A stretch of 64,000 bases of DNA, from NCBI RefSeq assembly GCF_900537065.1, contig NZ_UNRC01000004.1, forward strand, positions 1 through 64,000, given 5' to 3'. How positions within the stretch are numbered: the stretch's first letter is position 1; each line of letters starts with the position of its first letter. This stretch comes from Sphingorhabdus sp. Alg239-R122. Its GTDB lineage: Bacteria; Pseudomonadota; Alphaproteobacteria; Sphingomonadales; Sphingomonadaceae. The notes beneath the pieces are model-generated. The model made no database searches. It saw nothing but the letters and a program-made list of their open reading frames with translations, and was not told the origin of the DNA. A program made the translations under genes and the position numbers. Positions 56,191 through 64,000 of the stretch are shown here, piece after piece.

Positions 56191-56622
56191 TTATCCGACG
56201 ATCTCATCTTTGTTGAAGAAGTAGGCGATTTCGATCGCTGCGTTTTCGTCGCTGTCGCTGCCGTGTACGCTGTTTGCTTCGATGCTTTCGGCAAATTCCT
56301 TGCGGATTGTGCCTTCGGCTGCATCTGTAGGGTTGGTGGCGCCCATAATGTCGCGGTTGGCTTGCATGGCATTTTCGCCTTCCAGAACCTGTACGACAAC
56401 CGGGCCGGAAATCATGAAATCGACCAGTTCACCGAAGAAAGGACGTTCCTTATGCACAGCATAAAAGCCTTCGGCCTGTTCGCGGGTCATATGGATACGC
56501 TTGCTCGCGACAACGCGCAGGCCGGCATCTTCCAGTTTCTTGGTAATGGCACCCGTCAGGTTGCGGCGGGTCGCATCAGGCTTGATAATTGAAAAAGTAC
56601 GTGTCACGGGAGCTTGTGTCAT
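56191..56622 (-). CDS. ndk: nucleoside diphosphate kinase
   Basis: A 143-residue enzyme passing the gamma phosphate of ATP to NDPs and dNDPs through a phospho-histidine. The start [20 protein letters not shown] and active-site [19 protein letters not shown] (His in VHGSDS) are exact family motifs. GGAGA lies about ten bases upstream. The 151-base gap on the far side carries its promoter; nothing else is seen there. Confidence 0.98.
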   Translation of the reverse strand: MTQAPVTRTFSIIKPDATRRNLTGAITKKLEDAGLRVVASKRIHMTREQAEGFYAVHKERPFFGELVDFMISGPVVVQVLEGENAMQANRDIMGATNPTDAAEGTIRKEFAESIEANSVHGSDSDENAAIEIAYFFNKDEIVG

Positions 56623-56773
56623 TTGGGGGATATCTCCAATTGCTAGGCGTTAAACTGATGCCGTGGCCCCTAGCGGCGATTTTGCTGCACTGCAAGAAAA
56701 AGCGGTCTTTGTTGCTAAAAACGCTATATTTAGCCCGCTATATGATGTTGATTCCTGATATTGATTGACCCGG

Positions 56774-57280
56774 CTATTCCTTGCCCGTGGTGAGCATGAT
56801 CATATTACCATCGTCGCCCGCCTCATTGACCATGACCGAGACCACCGTGCCATCCTTTGCCTTACCCGCCATCATCGACATTTTGTCCGCTGTTATTTCA
56901 GTTTCAACGTCAATTCCTTTGGCCTTAAAACTGTCTTTATAATATTTGACGATTTTATCTTTACTGTCGGGTGTTTCCATCTGCACCATTGAGCTACCCT
57001 TCCTGTCTTCGGAATTGCTCATATTGGCAGAACTGAGTATTTTTGCTCCGGGATAGGTGGTTACACCATCAGGTAGGTTCGCGGCGATATCCTTGCCCGC
57101 CTCAATCGTCATATCACCGTCATCACTGCTGATTTTGACAGTGCTGTTTTCAGTGTCTCCATCGACCGTGTATTCGGTGACATTGCCTTCATCATCAGTA
57201 AACGTGCCGGAACGTTCCTTGCTGCATCCTGCAAGTGCCAGGCTGGCGACAGCCGCTGCGGCAATAATGGATGTCTTCAT
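56774..57280 (-). CDS. lipoprotein of unknown function
   Basis: A 168-residue protein with a clear lipoprotein signal (AAAAVASLALAGCSKERSG), preceded by AGGAG. The mature part is acidic and polar: TFTDDEGNVTEYTVDGD, a TTYPGAKI element and a C-terminal alpha/beta segment (DKIVKYYKDSFKAKGIDVET). The DxKIVxYYxxxxKxxG pattern is seen in small envelope lipoproteins with a predicted surface role, but I cannot name a family. Confidence 0.75.
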   Translation of the reverse strand: MKTSIIAAAAVASLALAGCSKERSGTFTDDEGNVTEYTVDGDTENSTVKISSDDGDMTIEAGKDIAANLPDGVTTYPGAKILSSANMSNSEDRKGSSMVQMETPDSKDKIVKYYKDSFKAKGIDVETEITADKMSMMAGKAKDGTVVSVMVNEAGDDGNMIMLTTGKE

Positions 57281-57342
57281 GATGGTATCTCCTGAATAGC
57301 TGCGCTGGCCTACCCTACCGAAAACTAAAGATGAATGCTATG

Positions 57343-57780
57343 CTATGGCCCTTCCACCCAGCGGCCGCCATCCTGTTTCCAGAATTTGCGGGTGATACTC
57401 TCATCCTCACCCAACCTGCGCCAGGTTGCACGCGCCGCATCTAATTCATCGCGGCCAAACAGATAGAATGCGCGCTCAAAACCGGTTGCCTCGTCACGCC
57501 ATTCCCCGTCAGCCAACGCGATAAAACTAGCCTTGTTGCCGTTTTGCGGTGTGTCGTTCAGTAGTATAGGCTGCTCAGTCTGCTTTGGCGATCCTGCAAA
57601 ATCATGCGCTAGAAAACTATCCGGTGATGCCGACCATAATGCGGTACTGATCGCCGCAAGCTGCTCTTCATGCGCCGAAACGACCAGCAGCCGCTTGCCA
57701 CTGTCCAGCGTCTTTTGCGCCAATAGAGCAAGCACCTTTTCGGCAGGATCATGGGTGAGCTGGTAGAAATCGACCTGCAT
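57343..57780 (-). CDS. holC: DNA polymerase III subunit chi
   Basis: A 145-residue protein, MQVDFYQLTHDPAEKVLALL then KRLLVVSAHEEQLAAISTAL and FLAHDFAGSPKQTEQPILL, the HolC pattern. Chi links the clamp loader to SSB during replication. The ATG at 57780 shares one base with the stop of the upstream GFA gene (TGATG). In many proteobacteria holC directly follows pepA; here one gene intervenes. Confidence 0.88.
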   Translation of the reverse strand: MQVDFYQLTHDPAEKVLALLAQKTLDSGKRLLVVSAHEEQLAAISTALWSASPDSFLAHDFAGSPKQTEQPILLNDTPQNGNKASFIALADGEWRDEATGFERAFYLFGRDELDAARATWRRLGEDESITRKFWKQDGGRWVEGP

Positions 57781-58172
57781 CAGCTGTGCACTTCCGGATG
57801 CCACCATTGTGGCCGGCTTGACTTATATGACTCAGACTGGGGGACAAGTTCCGCCTGGTCCGGCTTGTCGAAACTGCCCAATAGCAAGGCAATAATAGGC
57901 TTATCGTCCACGGCGCCTATTGAACTGCCACATATGTTGCAAAAAGCGCGTCTGGATCCTTCCGAAGAACGATAGAGTGCGGGACTTTCGCCTTTACCTG
58001 TCCAGTTCACAGATTCCGCGGAAAATTCAGCCCATGTGACAGTAAACGCGCCGCTATGCAAACGGCACATCTTACAGGAACAGCTGTGTGGACGATCAAT
58101 GGGCCCAACAGCCTCAAACCGGATATTGCCACAAAGACAACCGCCCGTGTAAAGCTGAGACCCTTGAACCAT
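57780..58172 (-). CDS. GFA/CENP-V family zinc protein
   Basis: A 130-residue protein of the GFA family (glutathione-dependent formaldehyde-activating fold). Zinc ligands appear as GGCLCGNIRFE, CSCKMCRLHSG and FCNICGSSIG. Most members have no tested activity, and the formaldehyde reaction should not be assumed. The ATG at 58172 is one codon after a TTG. It sits nine bases after pepA and is coupled to holC by TGATG. Confidence 0.88.
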   Translation of the reverse strand: MVQGSQLYTGGCLCGNIRFEAVGPIDRPHSCSCKMCRLHSGAFTVTWAEFSAESVNWTGKGESPALYRSSEGSRRAFCNICGSSIGAVDDKPIIALLLGSFDKPDQAELVPQSESYKSSRPQWWHPEVHS

Positions 58173-58181
58173 CAAGTCAGC

Positions 58182-59651
58182 CTATTTCTCAAAATTATCG
58201 GCGATAAACCGGTCAAGCAGACGCACACCAAAACCGGTCGCGCCCTTGTCCCATAGCGGGCCGGGCTTGTCAGCCCATACCATGCCGGCAATATCCAGAT
58301 GTGCCCATTTCACGCCATCCTTGATATAACGGTGCAGGAACTGCGCCGCCGTAATCGACCCTGCTCCGCGTGGACCCACATTTTTCATGTCAGCAATCGG
58401 ACTGTCGATCAGCTTGTCATAGGCTTTGGAAATCGGGAAACGCCAGAGCGGATCACCCGATGATTTGGCAGCTGCGTTCAGCTTGTCTGCAAGACCATCG
58501 TCATTGGTGAACATACCCGCATGTTCATGGCCCAGTGAAATAATGATCGCACCGGTCAGCGTCGCCAGATCAATTACATATTCAGGATCATATTCTTCCT
58601 GTGCCCAATGCAATGCATCACACAGCACAAGCCGCCCTTCGGCATCGGTGTTGATAACTTCAATGGTCTGGCCCGACATGCTAGTCACAACATCACCGGG
58701 ACGCTGCGCATTGCCGTCAGGCATGTTTTCAACCAGGCCGCACACGCCCACGACATGCGCCTTCGCCTTACGGCCCGCCAACGCTTTCATAGCACCTGCA
58801 ACGGCGCCCGCGCCGCCCATATCCCATTTCATATCTTCCATGCCGGCACCGGGCTTAAGCGAGATGCCGCCCGTGTCAAATGTTACACCCTTGCCGACAA
58901 ACACAACCGGCTTGTCATCTGCTCCTTCGCCTTTCCAGCGCATCGCCAGGATGCGAGATGGCTTGACAGAACCTTGCCCCACACCAAGCAGAGCGCCCAT
59001 GCCGAGTTTTTCCATTTCCTCCACACCCAGCACGGTAATTTCCACACCCAGGTCCGTGAGGTGCTGGCAGCGCTGCACGAAAGTTTCAGGATAAATCACA
59101 TTAGCAGGCTCTGCGACCAGTTCGCGTGTAAGTGCAACACCCTCGGCCACGGCCTGGTGTACAGGCCATGCGGCCTGCAGCGCGTCGTCCGCACCTGCGA
59201 TATTTACGGCTTCAAGCGAAGGACGTTGGTTTTTGGGCAGCTTTGTCCGATACTGGTCATGCCGCCACGCCCGCAGCATAATGCCCGACAGCAGGCTTGA
59301 GGCGGCTTCGCCATTCACATCAGCACCTGACAGGTCTACCGTCAATTCTTCCACGCCAGAGGTAAGGAATTTCGCGGTGAGAGCACCGCCTGCTTTTTCC
59401 AAATCACGCTCTGCAGTATCCGCACTTTTTTCGCCAATACCCAGTAATATGGCACGCACCGGTTTATCGTTTTCTTCGACAAACGTATCAAATACCTGTC
59501 CGGTATTGCCCTTAAATCGGGCAGTTACAGCAGCTTTACGCACCAGGTCACTTTGCGCCAATGTTATGTTCGCGCTGTCCAACCCTCCCTTGCTTACTGG
59601 AAAACAGATTGTGTCTGCATTGTCGGTACTGGGTTGGAACTGTATTTTCAT
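58182..59651 (-). CDS. pepA: leucyl aminopeptidase (M17)
   Basis: A 489-residue cytosolic, Mn/Zn-dependent aminopeptidase releasing N-terminal residues; PepA can also bind DNA in E. coli. Metal and catalytic motifs: VFVGKGVTFDTGGISLKPGA, MKWDMGGAGAVAGAM and the signature NTDAEGRL. The frame runs to 59921, but AGGAAAG sits nine bases before the ATG at 59651 and that start gives the usual size. It is divergent from lptD. Confidence 0.95.
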   Translation of the reverse strand: MKIQFQPSTDNADTICFPVSKGGLDSANITLAQSDLVRKAAVTARFKGNTGQVFDTFVEENDKPVRAILLGIGEKSADTAERDLEKAGGALTAKFLTSGVEELTVDLSGADVNGEAASSLLSGIMLRAWRHDQYRTKLPKNQRPSLEAVNIAGADDALQAAWPVHQAVAEGVALTRELVAEPANVIYPETFVQRCQHLTDLGVEITVLGVEEMEKLGMGALLGVGQGSVKPSRILAMRWKGEGADDKPVVFVGKGVTFDTGGISLKPGAGMEDMKWDMGGAGAVAGAMKALAGRKAKAHVVGVCGLVENMPDGNAQRPGDVVTSMSGQTIEVINTDAEGRLVLCDALHWAQEEYDPEYVIDLATLTGAIIISLGHEHAGMFTNDDGLADKLNAAAKSSGDPLWRFPISKAYDKLIDSPIADMKNVGPRGAGSITAAQFLHRYIKDGVKWAHLDIAGMVWADKPGPLWDKGATGFGVRLLDRFIADNFEK

Positions 59652-59808
59652 AAGGTTCATCTTTCCTGCATTAAGTCGTGTTTTATGTTTCCTTGCTTCC
59701 GATATAGAAACTGCACCGCGTCCCACAATCGAAAAATTTATTTTATCTATGCCATCAATAGCGCCAAATGGGTTTACAGCCAATGGTAACTGGTGCGATA
59801 GGCGTGAC

Positions 59809-62217
59809 ATGCGAAGCGGTTTGAATAGCGATGGGCATGCCGTTAATGGCTTGCAGACCGGACAAACCGGGCGGTTTGTAAAACGCGGCCTGCTGGGCGG
59901 CACAGCTTTTCTTGCATACATGCTGCTGCCCGCTACTGCTTTTGCCTTTACCGCTGAGACAAGCAGTCAGATAACACCTGCCTCTCAAGCTCAAGACAGT
60001 GAATATCCAGAAAAAGAAAAGACGCCTGGGAAGAACGCAGACGCGAAAAATCCAAACAAGAAAAACGACGCCGAGATAATTTCCGAAGCCGTAAAAACCA
60101 ATCAACAGGTAACGGCCGAGCGTGTTGAATTTCTTGCCGATAAGCTGGAATATGACGAACAGACGCAGATTGTCACCGCAACCGGCAATGTCATTCTCAC
60201 CCGCGCTACCCAGAAAGTTCGGGCCGGCAAAATCGTCTGGAACAGAAAGACTGGCAAAGTCGAGGCATTAGGCAACGTACGTGTTTCCGACGCAAACGGC
60301 AATGTCATATATGGTGAGAATATAACGCTCACCGATGACTTGCGCGATGGCGCCATTGAAAATATCCTGGTCGTGCTGGACGAAGGCGGCCGCATCGCCG
60401 CAATGAGCGGAGAACGTGAAGATGGTTTCATCACGCTGAACCGTGCGGTATATTCGCCTTATCCAATCGAAAATCCTGACGGCACACCGCGTCGGCCGAC
60501 ATGGCAGATCAAAGCGGTGAAAGTCGTCTATGATCCCAACAAGGAAAAACTGTCTTACAGGGGCGCCCGGATGGAATTGTTTGGTGTCCCGCTCGTCCCG
60601 CTGCCCGGCTTGTCACATTCCATCAACAACCGCTCGCGCAGCGGTTTGCTGGTGCCCAATGTTCGCTTCAGCCAGGCTAATGGTATTGAGTATGAGCAAC
60701 CTTATTATATTTCGCTTGCGCCCAATCGCGACCTGACCCTGACCGGAAGCGTTTATACCGACGTTCTGCCCATGTTGAAAGCGCAGTATCGCGCGCTCAA
60801 CGAAACTGGTGCCTATCAGGTAACCGGCTATGCCACGGCCAGCTCTCGTATTCCAGTTGGACAAAGTACACCGTTATCGGCTGAACGGGACTTTCGCGGC
60901 TATTTTGATGCCAGCGGCAAATTCCAGCTTTCGCCTGAATGGGACATCAGCGCATCGCTGCGCCTCGCATCGGACCGCACATTCCTGCGCCGCTATGATA
61001 TTAGCCGCGATGATCGGTTACGCTCCACTTTCCAAGCACAACGAATTGATGAAAACAGTTATTTTTCCCTGACTGGATGGGCAACACAAACGCTTCGTGT
61101 CAATGATCCGCAGGGTCAGGTTCCCATCGCCCTACCCATATTTGACTACCGGCGGCGGATGGATGACCCGTTGCTTGGCGGGAAATTCGAATTTCAGCTG
61201 AATTCACTCGCTATAGGCCGCACAAACGGACAGGATACACAGCGTGCATTTGGTTCAGCGCGATGGGACTTGCGCAAATTGACGTCCTGGGGTCAGGAAC
61301 TGACCTTTACCGCCTATGGCCGCGGCGATATCTATCACAGCAGCTCAAATGCGCTGACCCCAACCGAAATCTATCGGGGCAATTCCGGGTTTGAAACACG
61401 CGGCGTCGCAAGTCTTGCAGTCGATATGCGTTGGCCGTTTGTTGGGGAAGCTTTCGGCGGCACGCAGACCATTACACCCCGTTTTCAGATCGTTGCAACA
61501 CCACCAACGAAAAATCTGAGCATCCCAAATGAAGATGCACGTGCTGTCGAACTCGAAGATAGCAACCTGTTCGCGCTTAACCGTTTCCCCGGTTACGATC
61601 GTGTCGAGGACGGGTTGCGGCTGGTATACGGCGTCGAATGGCAACTGCGCCGGCCCGGTATGACCATCAACGCCGTTGTCGGCCAAAGCTATCGGTTCAA
61701 TGACAAGGAAACCATCCTTCCTGACGGAACGGGCCTTTCCAACACCACATCCGATGTTGTGGGCCGGACAGAAGTGAGGTTTCGTGACTTTGTGAAATTC
61801 ACCCACCGGTATCGGTTGGACAAAGACAATCTTGCTGTCAGGCGTAACGAAATTGATGCCACCGTCGGCACACGCAGAACATATGGTACCATTGGTTATC
61901 TGCGCCTAAACCGCGATATTTCCGCGGACATAGAAGATTTGCAAGATCGCGAAGAAATCCGTGCGGCGGGGCGCGTCCAGGTGGCAAAATACTGGTCCGT
62001 TTTCGGCTCTGCCGTCGTTGACCTGACGGATGCTGCAGAAAGTAACCTGTCTCAATCGGATGGTTTTGAACCCATACGTACGCGCCTGGGCGTTGCGTAT
62101 ACCGATGAATATCTGGACATGGGGGTAACATGGCGCCGCGATTTTGTTGCCACCGGCGATGCTGAGCAGGGTAATACCTTCCTATTTCGGATATCGTTTC
62201 GCAATTTGGGATTTTAG
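59809..62217 (+). CDS. lptD: LPS-assembly protein LptD (OstA)
   Basis: An outer-membrane protein that, with LptE, inserts lipopolysaccharide. The frame is open from 59233, but those codons mostly mirror pepA. I place the start at 59809 (803 residues), where AGGCG lies five bases upstream and a signal segment (LLGGTAFLAYMLLPATAFAF) follows; an ATG at 59749 is possible. An OstA/LptA-like domain (VEFLADKLEYDEQTQIVTAT, ATGNVILTR) precedes a long beta-barrel ending RISFRNLGF. It heads the lptD-surA-pdxA operon. Confidence 0.93.
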   Translation: MRSGLNSDGHAVNGLQTGQTGRFVKRGLLGGTAFLAYMLLPATAFAFTAETSSQITPASQAQDSEYPEKEKTPGKNADAKNPNKKNDAEIISEAVKTNQQVTAERVEFLADKLEYDEQTQIVTATGNVILTRATQKVRAGKIVWNRKTGKVEALGNVRVSDANGNVIYGENITLTDDLRDGAIENILVVLDEGGRIAAMSGEREDGFITLNRAVYSPYPIENPDGTPRRPTWQIKAVKVVYDPNKEKLSYRGARMELFGVPLVPLPGLSHSINNRSRSGLLVPNVRFSQANGIEYEQPYYISLAPNRDLTLTGSVYTDVLPMLKAQYRALNETGAYQVTGYATASSRIPVGQSTPLSAERDFRGYFDASGKFQLSPEWDISASLRLASDRTFLRRYDISRDDRLRSTFQAQRIDENSYFSLTGWATQTLRVNDPQGQVPIALPIFDYRRRMDDPLLGGKFEFQLNSLAIGRTNGQDTQRAFGSARWDLRKLTSWGQELTFTAYGRGDIYHSSSNALTPTEIYRGNSGFETRGVASLAVDMRWPFVGEAFGGTQTITPRFQIVATPPTKNLSIPNEDARAVELEDSNLFALNRFPGYDRVEDGLRLVYGVEWQLRRPGMTINAVVGQSYRFNDKETILPDGTGLSNTTSDVVGRTEVRFRDFVKFTHRYRLDKDNLAVRRNEIDATVGTRRTYGTIGYLRLNRDISADIEDLQDREEIRAAGRVQVAKYWSVFGSAVVDLTDAAESNLSQSDGFEPIRTRLGVAYTDEYLDMGVTWRRDFVATGDAEQGNTFLFRISFRNLGF

Positions 62218-62337
62218 ACGCGACACATCATTTCTTGGCTTTTGGAAGGAAAAGTCCTATCGGTCAATTTGCTCAGCTTGGGTTCAGCCTTGTTATGGCA
62301 ATTCGGCGCATATTTTACGGAAAATTCACAGGAATAT

Positions 62338-63720
62338 ATGACTAATTTTAAAATGAAATCGATGGCTTTCGGACTTTCTTTCAAGCAGCTGCTGTCTTCA
62401 TCAGTTCTTGCTGCCGCATTATGCGCATTCACTGCTCCTGCAGCAGCGCAAAGCATTGATGAAGCCTCCTCTGCACAAGCAAATCCGGCTGAATCGCAAG
62501 CGCTCACTGTTTTCGGTGAGAATAATCCTAACATCCGGCGCGCTACAGCTATTGTGAACGGCAAGGTTATTACAGGTACCGATATTGATCAGCGTATGGC
62601 TCTTTTGCTGGCCGCCAATGATGGCACTCTTGCAGCCGAAGAGACCAAGGCACTTCGACTGCAGGTTCTTCGCAACCTGATTGACGAAACGCTCCAGATT
62701 CAGGCAGCTAAAGCCAATGAGATTGAAGTCAAGCAAGCTGAAATCAATCAGACATATACACGGGTAGCCAATGAGAGTTTCCGTCAGGATCCGTCTGCCA
62801 TGGATGCCTATCTGACACGTATAGGCTCATCGCCTGCCTCCCTGAGGCAACAGATACATGGTGAACTGGCATGGCAACGCCTGCTTGGACGCAATGTAAC
62901 ACCTTTTGTGAATGTCGCCGAAGAAGAAGTGAAAGATATTATGAAGCGCCTGGAAGAATCCAAGGGCGTAGAAGAATATCGGATTGGTGAAATTTACCTC
63001 TCTGCTACACAAGAAAACGCGCAACAGGTCTTTGAAAATGCGAGCCGCCTGATCCAGCAGATTCAGCAAGGTGCCAATTTTACAGGTTACGCCCGGCAGT
63101 TCTCTGAAGCATCCACAGCCCCTGTGGGCGGCGATTTAGGGTATGTGCGGCTTGAAACACTTCCTGCTGAGATGGCAACTGCTGCACGCCAGATGCAAAT
63201 TGGCCAGCTTGTCGGCCCGGTCCAGATTCCTGGCGGATTTGTTATCGTGTACCTTATTGATAAAAGGCAGATCCTGACAGCAGATCCACGAGATGCACTT
63301 CTCAGCCTTAAACAGTTATCAATTTCATTTCCGCCTGGCGTGACACAGGAACAAGCGGCTGCACGGGCCGGTGAATTTGCAAATGCAGCACGTCAGATAC
63401 GTGGCTGCGGCGATGCGAACCGTGTTGCCGCTGGCCTTGGCGCTTCAGTCGTGGATAATGATCAGGTCACGGTGCGCAGCCTCCCGTCCGCGCTGCAGGA
63501 TACAGTATTGCAAATGTCAATTGGTGAATCGACACCACCATTTGGATCTATCGAGCAGGGTATTCGCATACTCGTTCTTTGCGGGCGCGATGATCCGAAA
63601 GTCAATTCAGGTCCTACGGCCGAGCAATTAACCCGGCAGCTTGAAGATGAGCGCATCAACAAGCGCGCGCAAACATACCTGCGTGATTTACGGCGTGATG
63701 CAGTAATTAGTTATAACTAA
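62338..63720 (+). CDS. surA: periplasmic peptidyl-prolyl isomerase / chaperone SurA
   Basis: A 460-residue outer-membrane-protein chaperone. A signal peptide (about residues 1-35, ending APAAAQS) precedes a SurA N-terminal domain (RRATAIVNGKVITGTDIDQR), one parvulin domain (SEASTAPVGGDLGYVRLETL) and a C-terminal helix. Only one rotamase domain is evident where E. coli has two. AGGA lies just before the ATG at 62338; the frame reaches back to 62242. The gene lies between lptD and pdxA, as in many proteobacteria. Confidence 0.92.
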   Translation: MTNFKMKSMAFGLSFKQLLSSSVLAAALCAFTAPAAAQSIDEASSAQANPAESQALTVFGENNPNIRRATAIVNGKVITGTDIDQRMALLLAANDGTLAAEETKALRLQVLRNLIDETLQIQAAKANEIEVKQAEINQTYTRVANESFRQDPSAMDAYLTRIGSSPASLRQQIHGELAWQRLLGRNVTPFVNVAEEEVKDIMKRLEESKGVEEYRIGEIYLSATQENAQQVFENASRLIQQIQQGANFTGYARQFSEASTAPVGGDLGYVRLETLPAEMATAARQMQIGQLVGPVQIPGGFVIVYLIDKRQILTADPRDALLSLKQLSISFPPGVTQEQAAARAGEFANAARQIRGCGDANRVAAGLGASVVDNDQVTVRSLPSALQDTVLQMSIGESTPPFGSIEQGIRILVLCGRDDPKVNSGPTAEQLTRQLEDERINKRAQTYLRDLRRDAVISYN

Positions 63721-63730
63721 AGGATAATTC

Positions 63731-64000
63731 ATGGCGTCTGCCTTTGCCATTTCGTCAGGTGATCCTGCAGGCATAGGCCCGGAAATTATCTGGAAAAGCT
63801 GGAGCAGCCGTGAAGAAAGCAACCTGCCGCCATTTTTTGCGGTGGGCGATAAAAACGCTTTTACCGCATTATACGGTAATCGTATCCAGGCAATTGAAGC
63901 ACCTGAAGAGGCAGGACAGGTATTTGCTAACGCTCTTCCTGTCCTGCATGTCCATGACTGCGGCAATGTCACGCCAGGCGAACCTGATGCAGAAGGCGCG
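63731..64000 (+). CDS. pdxA: 4-hydroxythreonine-4-phosphate dehydrogenase (5' part, cut by the window edge)
   Basis: The first 90 codons are inside the window. The start MASAFAISSGDPAGIGPEII contains the PdxA signature SxGDPAGIGPE. The enzyme oxidises 4-phosphohydroxy-threonine in pyridoxal phosphate synthesis. AAAGGA lies upstream of the ATG, ten bases after the surA stop, in the known surA-pdxA order; rsmA would be expected next. Confidence 0.93.
   Translation, partial: MASAFAISSGDPAGIGPEIIWKSWSSREESNLPPFFAVGDKNAFTALYGNRIQAIEAPEEAGQVFANALPVLHVHDCGNVTPGEPDAEGA

Noticed and set aside
58426-59300. Two long open frames opposite pepA
   Set aside because: pepA carries all its M17 motifs here, and the frames on the plus strand are shadows, including the false 5' extension of the lptD frame.

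Overview
The window is about 64 kb of housekeeping chromosome from an alphaproteobacterium, most likely a sphingomonad (order Sphingomonadales). The clues are a split three-gene pnt transhydrogenase next to a short aa3-oxidase subunit IV gene, a CcrM-type GANTC methyltransferase, PurS, a DUF2794 gene, the order phoR-pstSCAB-phoU-phoB, and moderate G+C. This is inferred from gene content. I saw no tRNA, rRNA, insertion sequence, prophage or CRISPR array. No stretch without a gene exceeds 300 bases; the largest gaps (about 150-215 bases) are described where they hold something.

Layout. 0.1-5.8 kb, minus strand: an NAD(P)-binding protein, a dGTPase-like protein, an Asp/Glu racemase homologue, pntB-pntAB-pntAA and oxidase subunit IV. 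6-10.5 kb: a sigma-54-activator-like regulator with degenerate key motifs, then folP, ccrM and rnhB; the ccrM leader holds six GANTC sites and an inverted repeat. 10.6-17.7 kb: a PQQ-type sugar dehydrogenase, envelope proteins, an MFS exporter, then DUF1285, NUDIX and cca, chained by overlapping starts and stops. 17.7-31.4 kb: two GGDEF-EAL proteins, parC, envelope lipoproteins, purC, an M16 peptidase, a 49-residue membrane protein absent from any long ORF, and purS-purQ.

31.4-45.5 kb: glmU-glmS (UDP-GlcNAc supply), gph, then the phosphate-starvation locus phoR-pstS-pstC-pstA-pstB-phoU-phoB, followed by a convergent OprP/O-type porin and an SDR dehydrogenase. Two PhoB-box arrays, each of three half-sites with 11-bp spacing, lie upstream of pstS and of the porin and point at them. 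PhoR/PhoB would sense and drive, the porin would bring phosphate across the outer membrane, PstSCAB would import it and PhoU would gate the signal.

45.6-64 kb: membrane proteins, cysE, then the minus-strand run DUF2066-hda-ppk-ppx, which ties a DnaA-inactivator homologue to polyphosphate synthesis and breakdown. The hda start is preceded by a 17-bp tandem repeat that creates a chain of tiny ORFs, each ending in ATGA on the next start. purM and an unusual purN fused to a YjbR-like domain follow, then an SRPBCC protein, ndk, a lipoprotein, holC-GFA-pepA, and the classic lptD-surA-pdxA envelope/vitamin B6 operon, cut by the right edge.

The most noteworthy items are the hda leader with nested mini-ORFs, the GANTC cluster with dyad at ccrM, the paired Pho boxes, the PurN-YjbR fusion, and three enzymes or regulators whose key catalytic or contact residues are changed.
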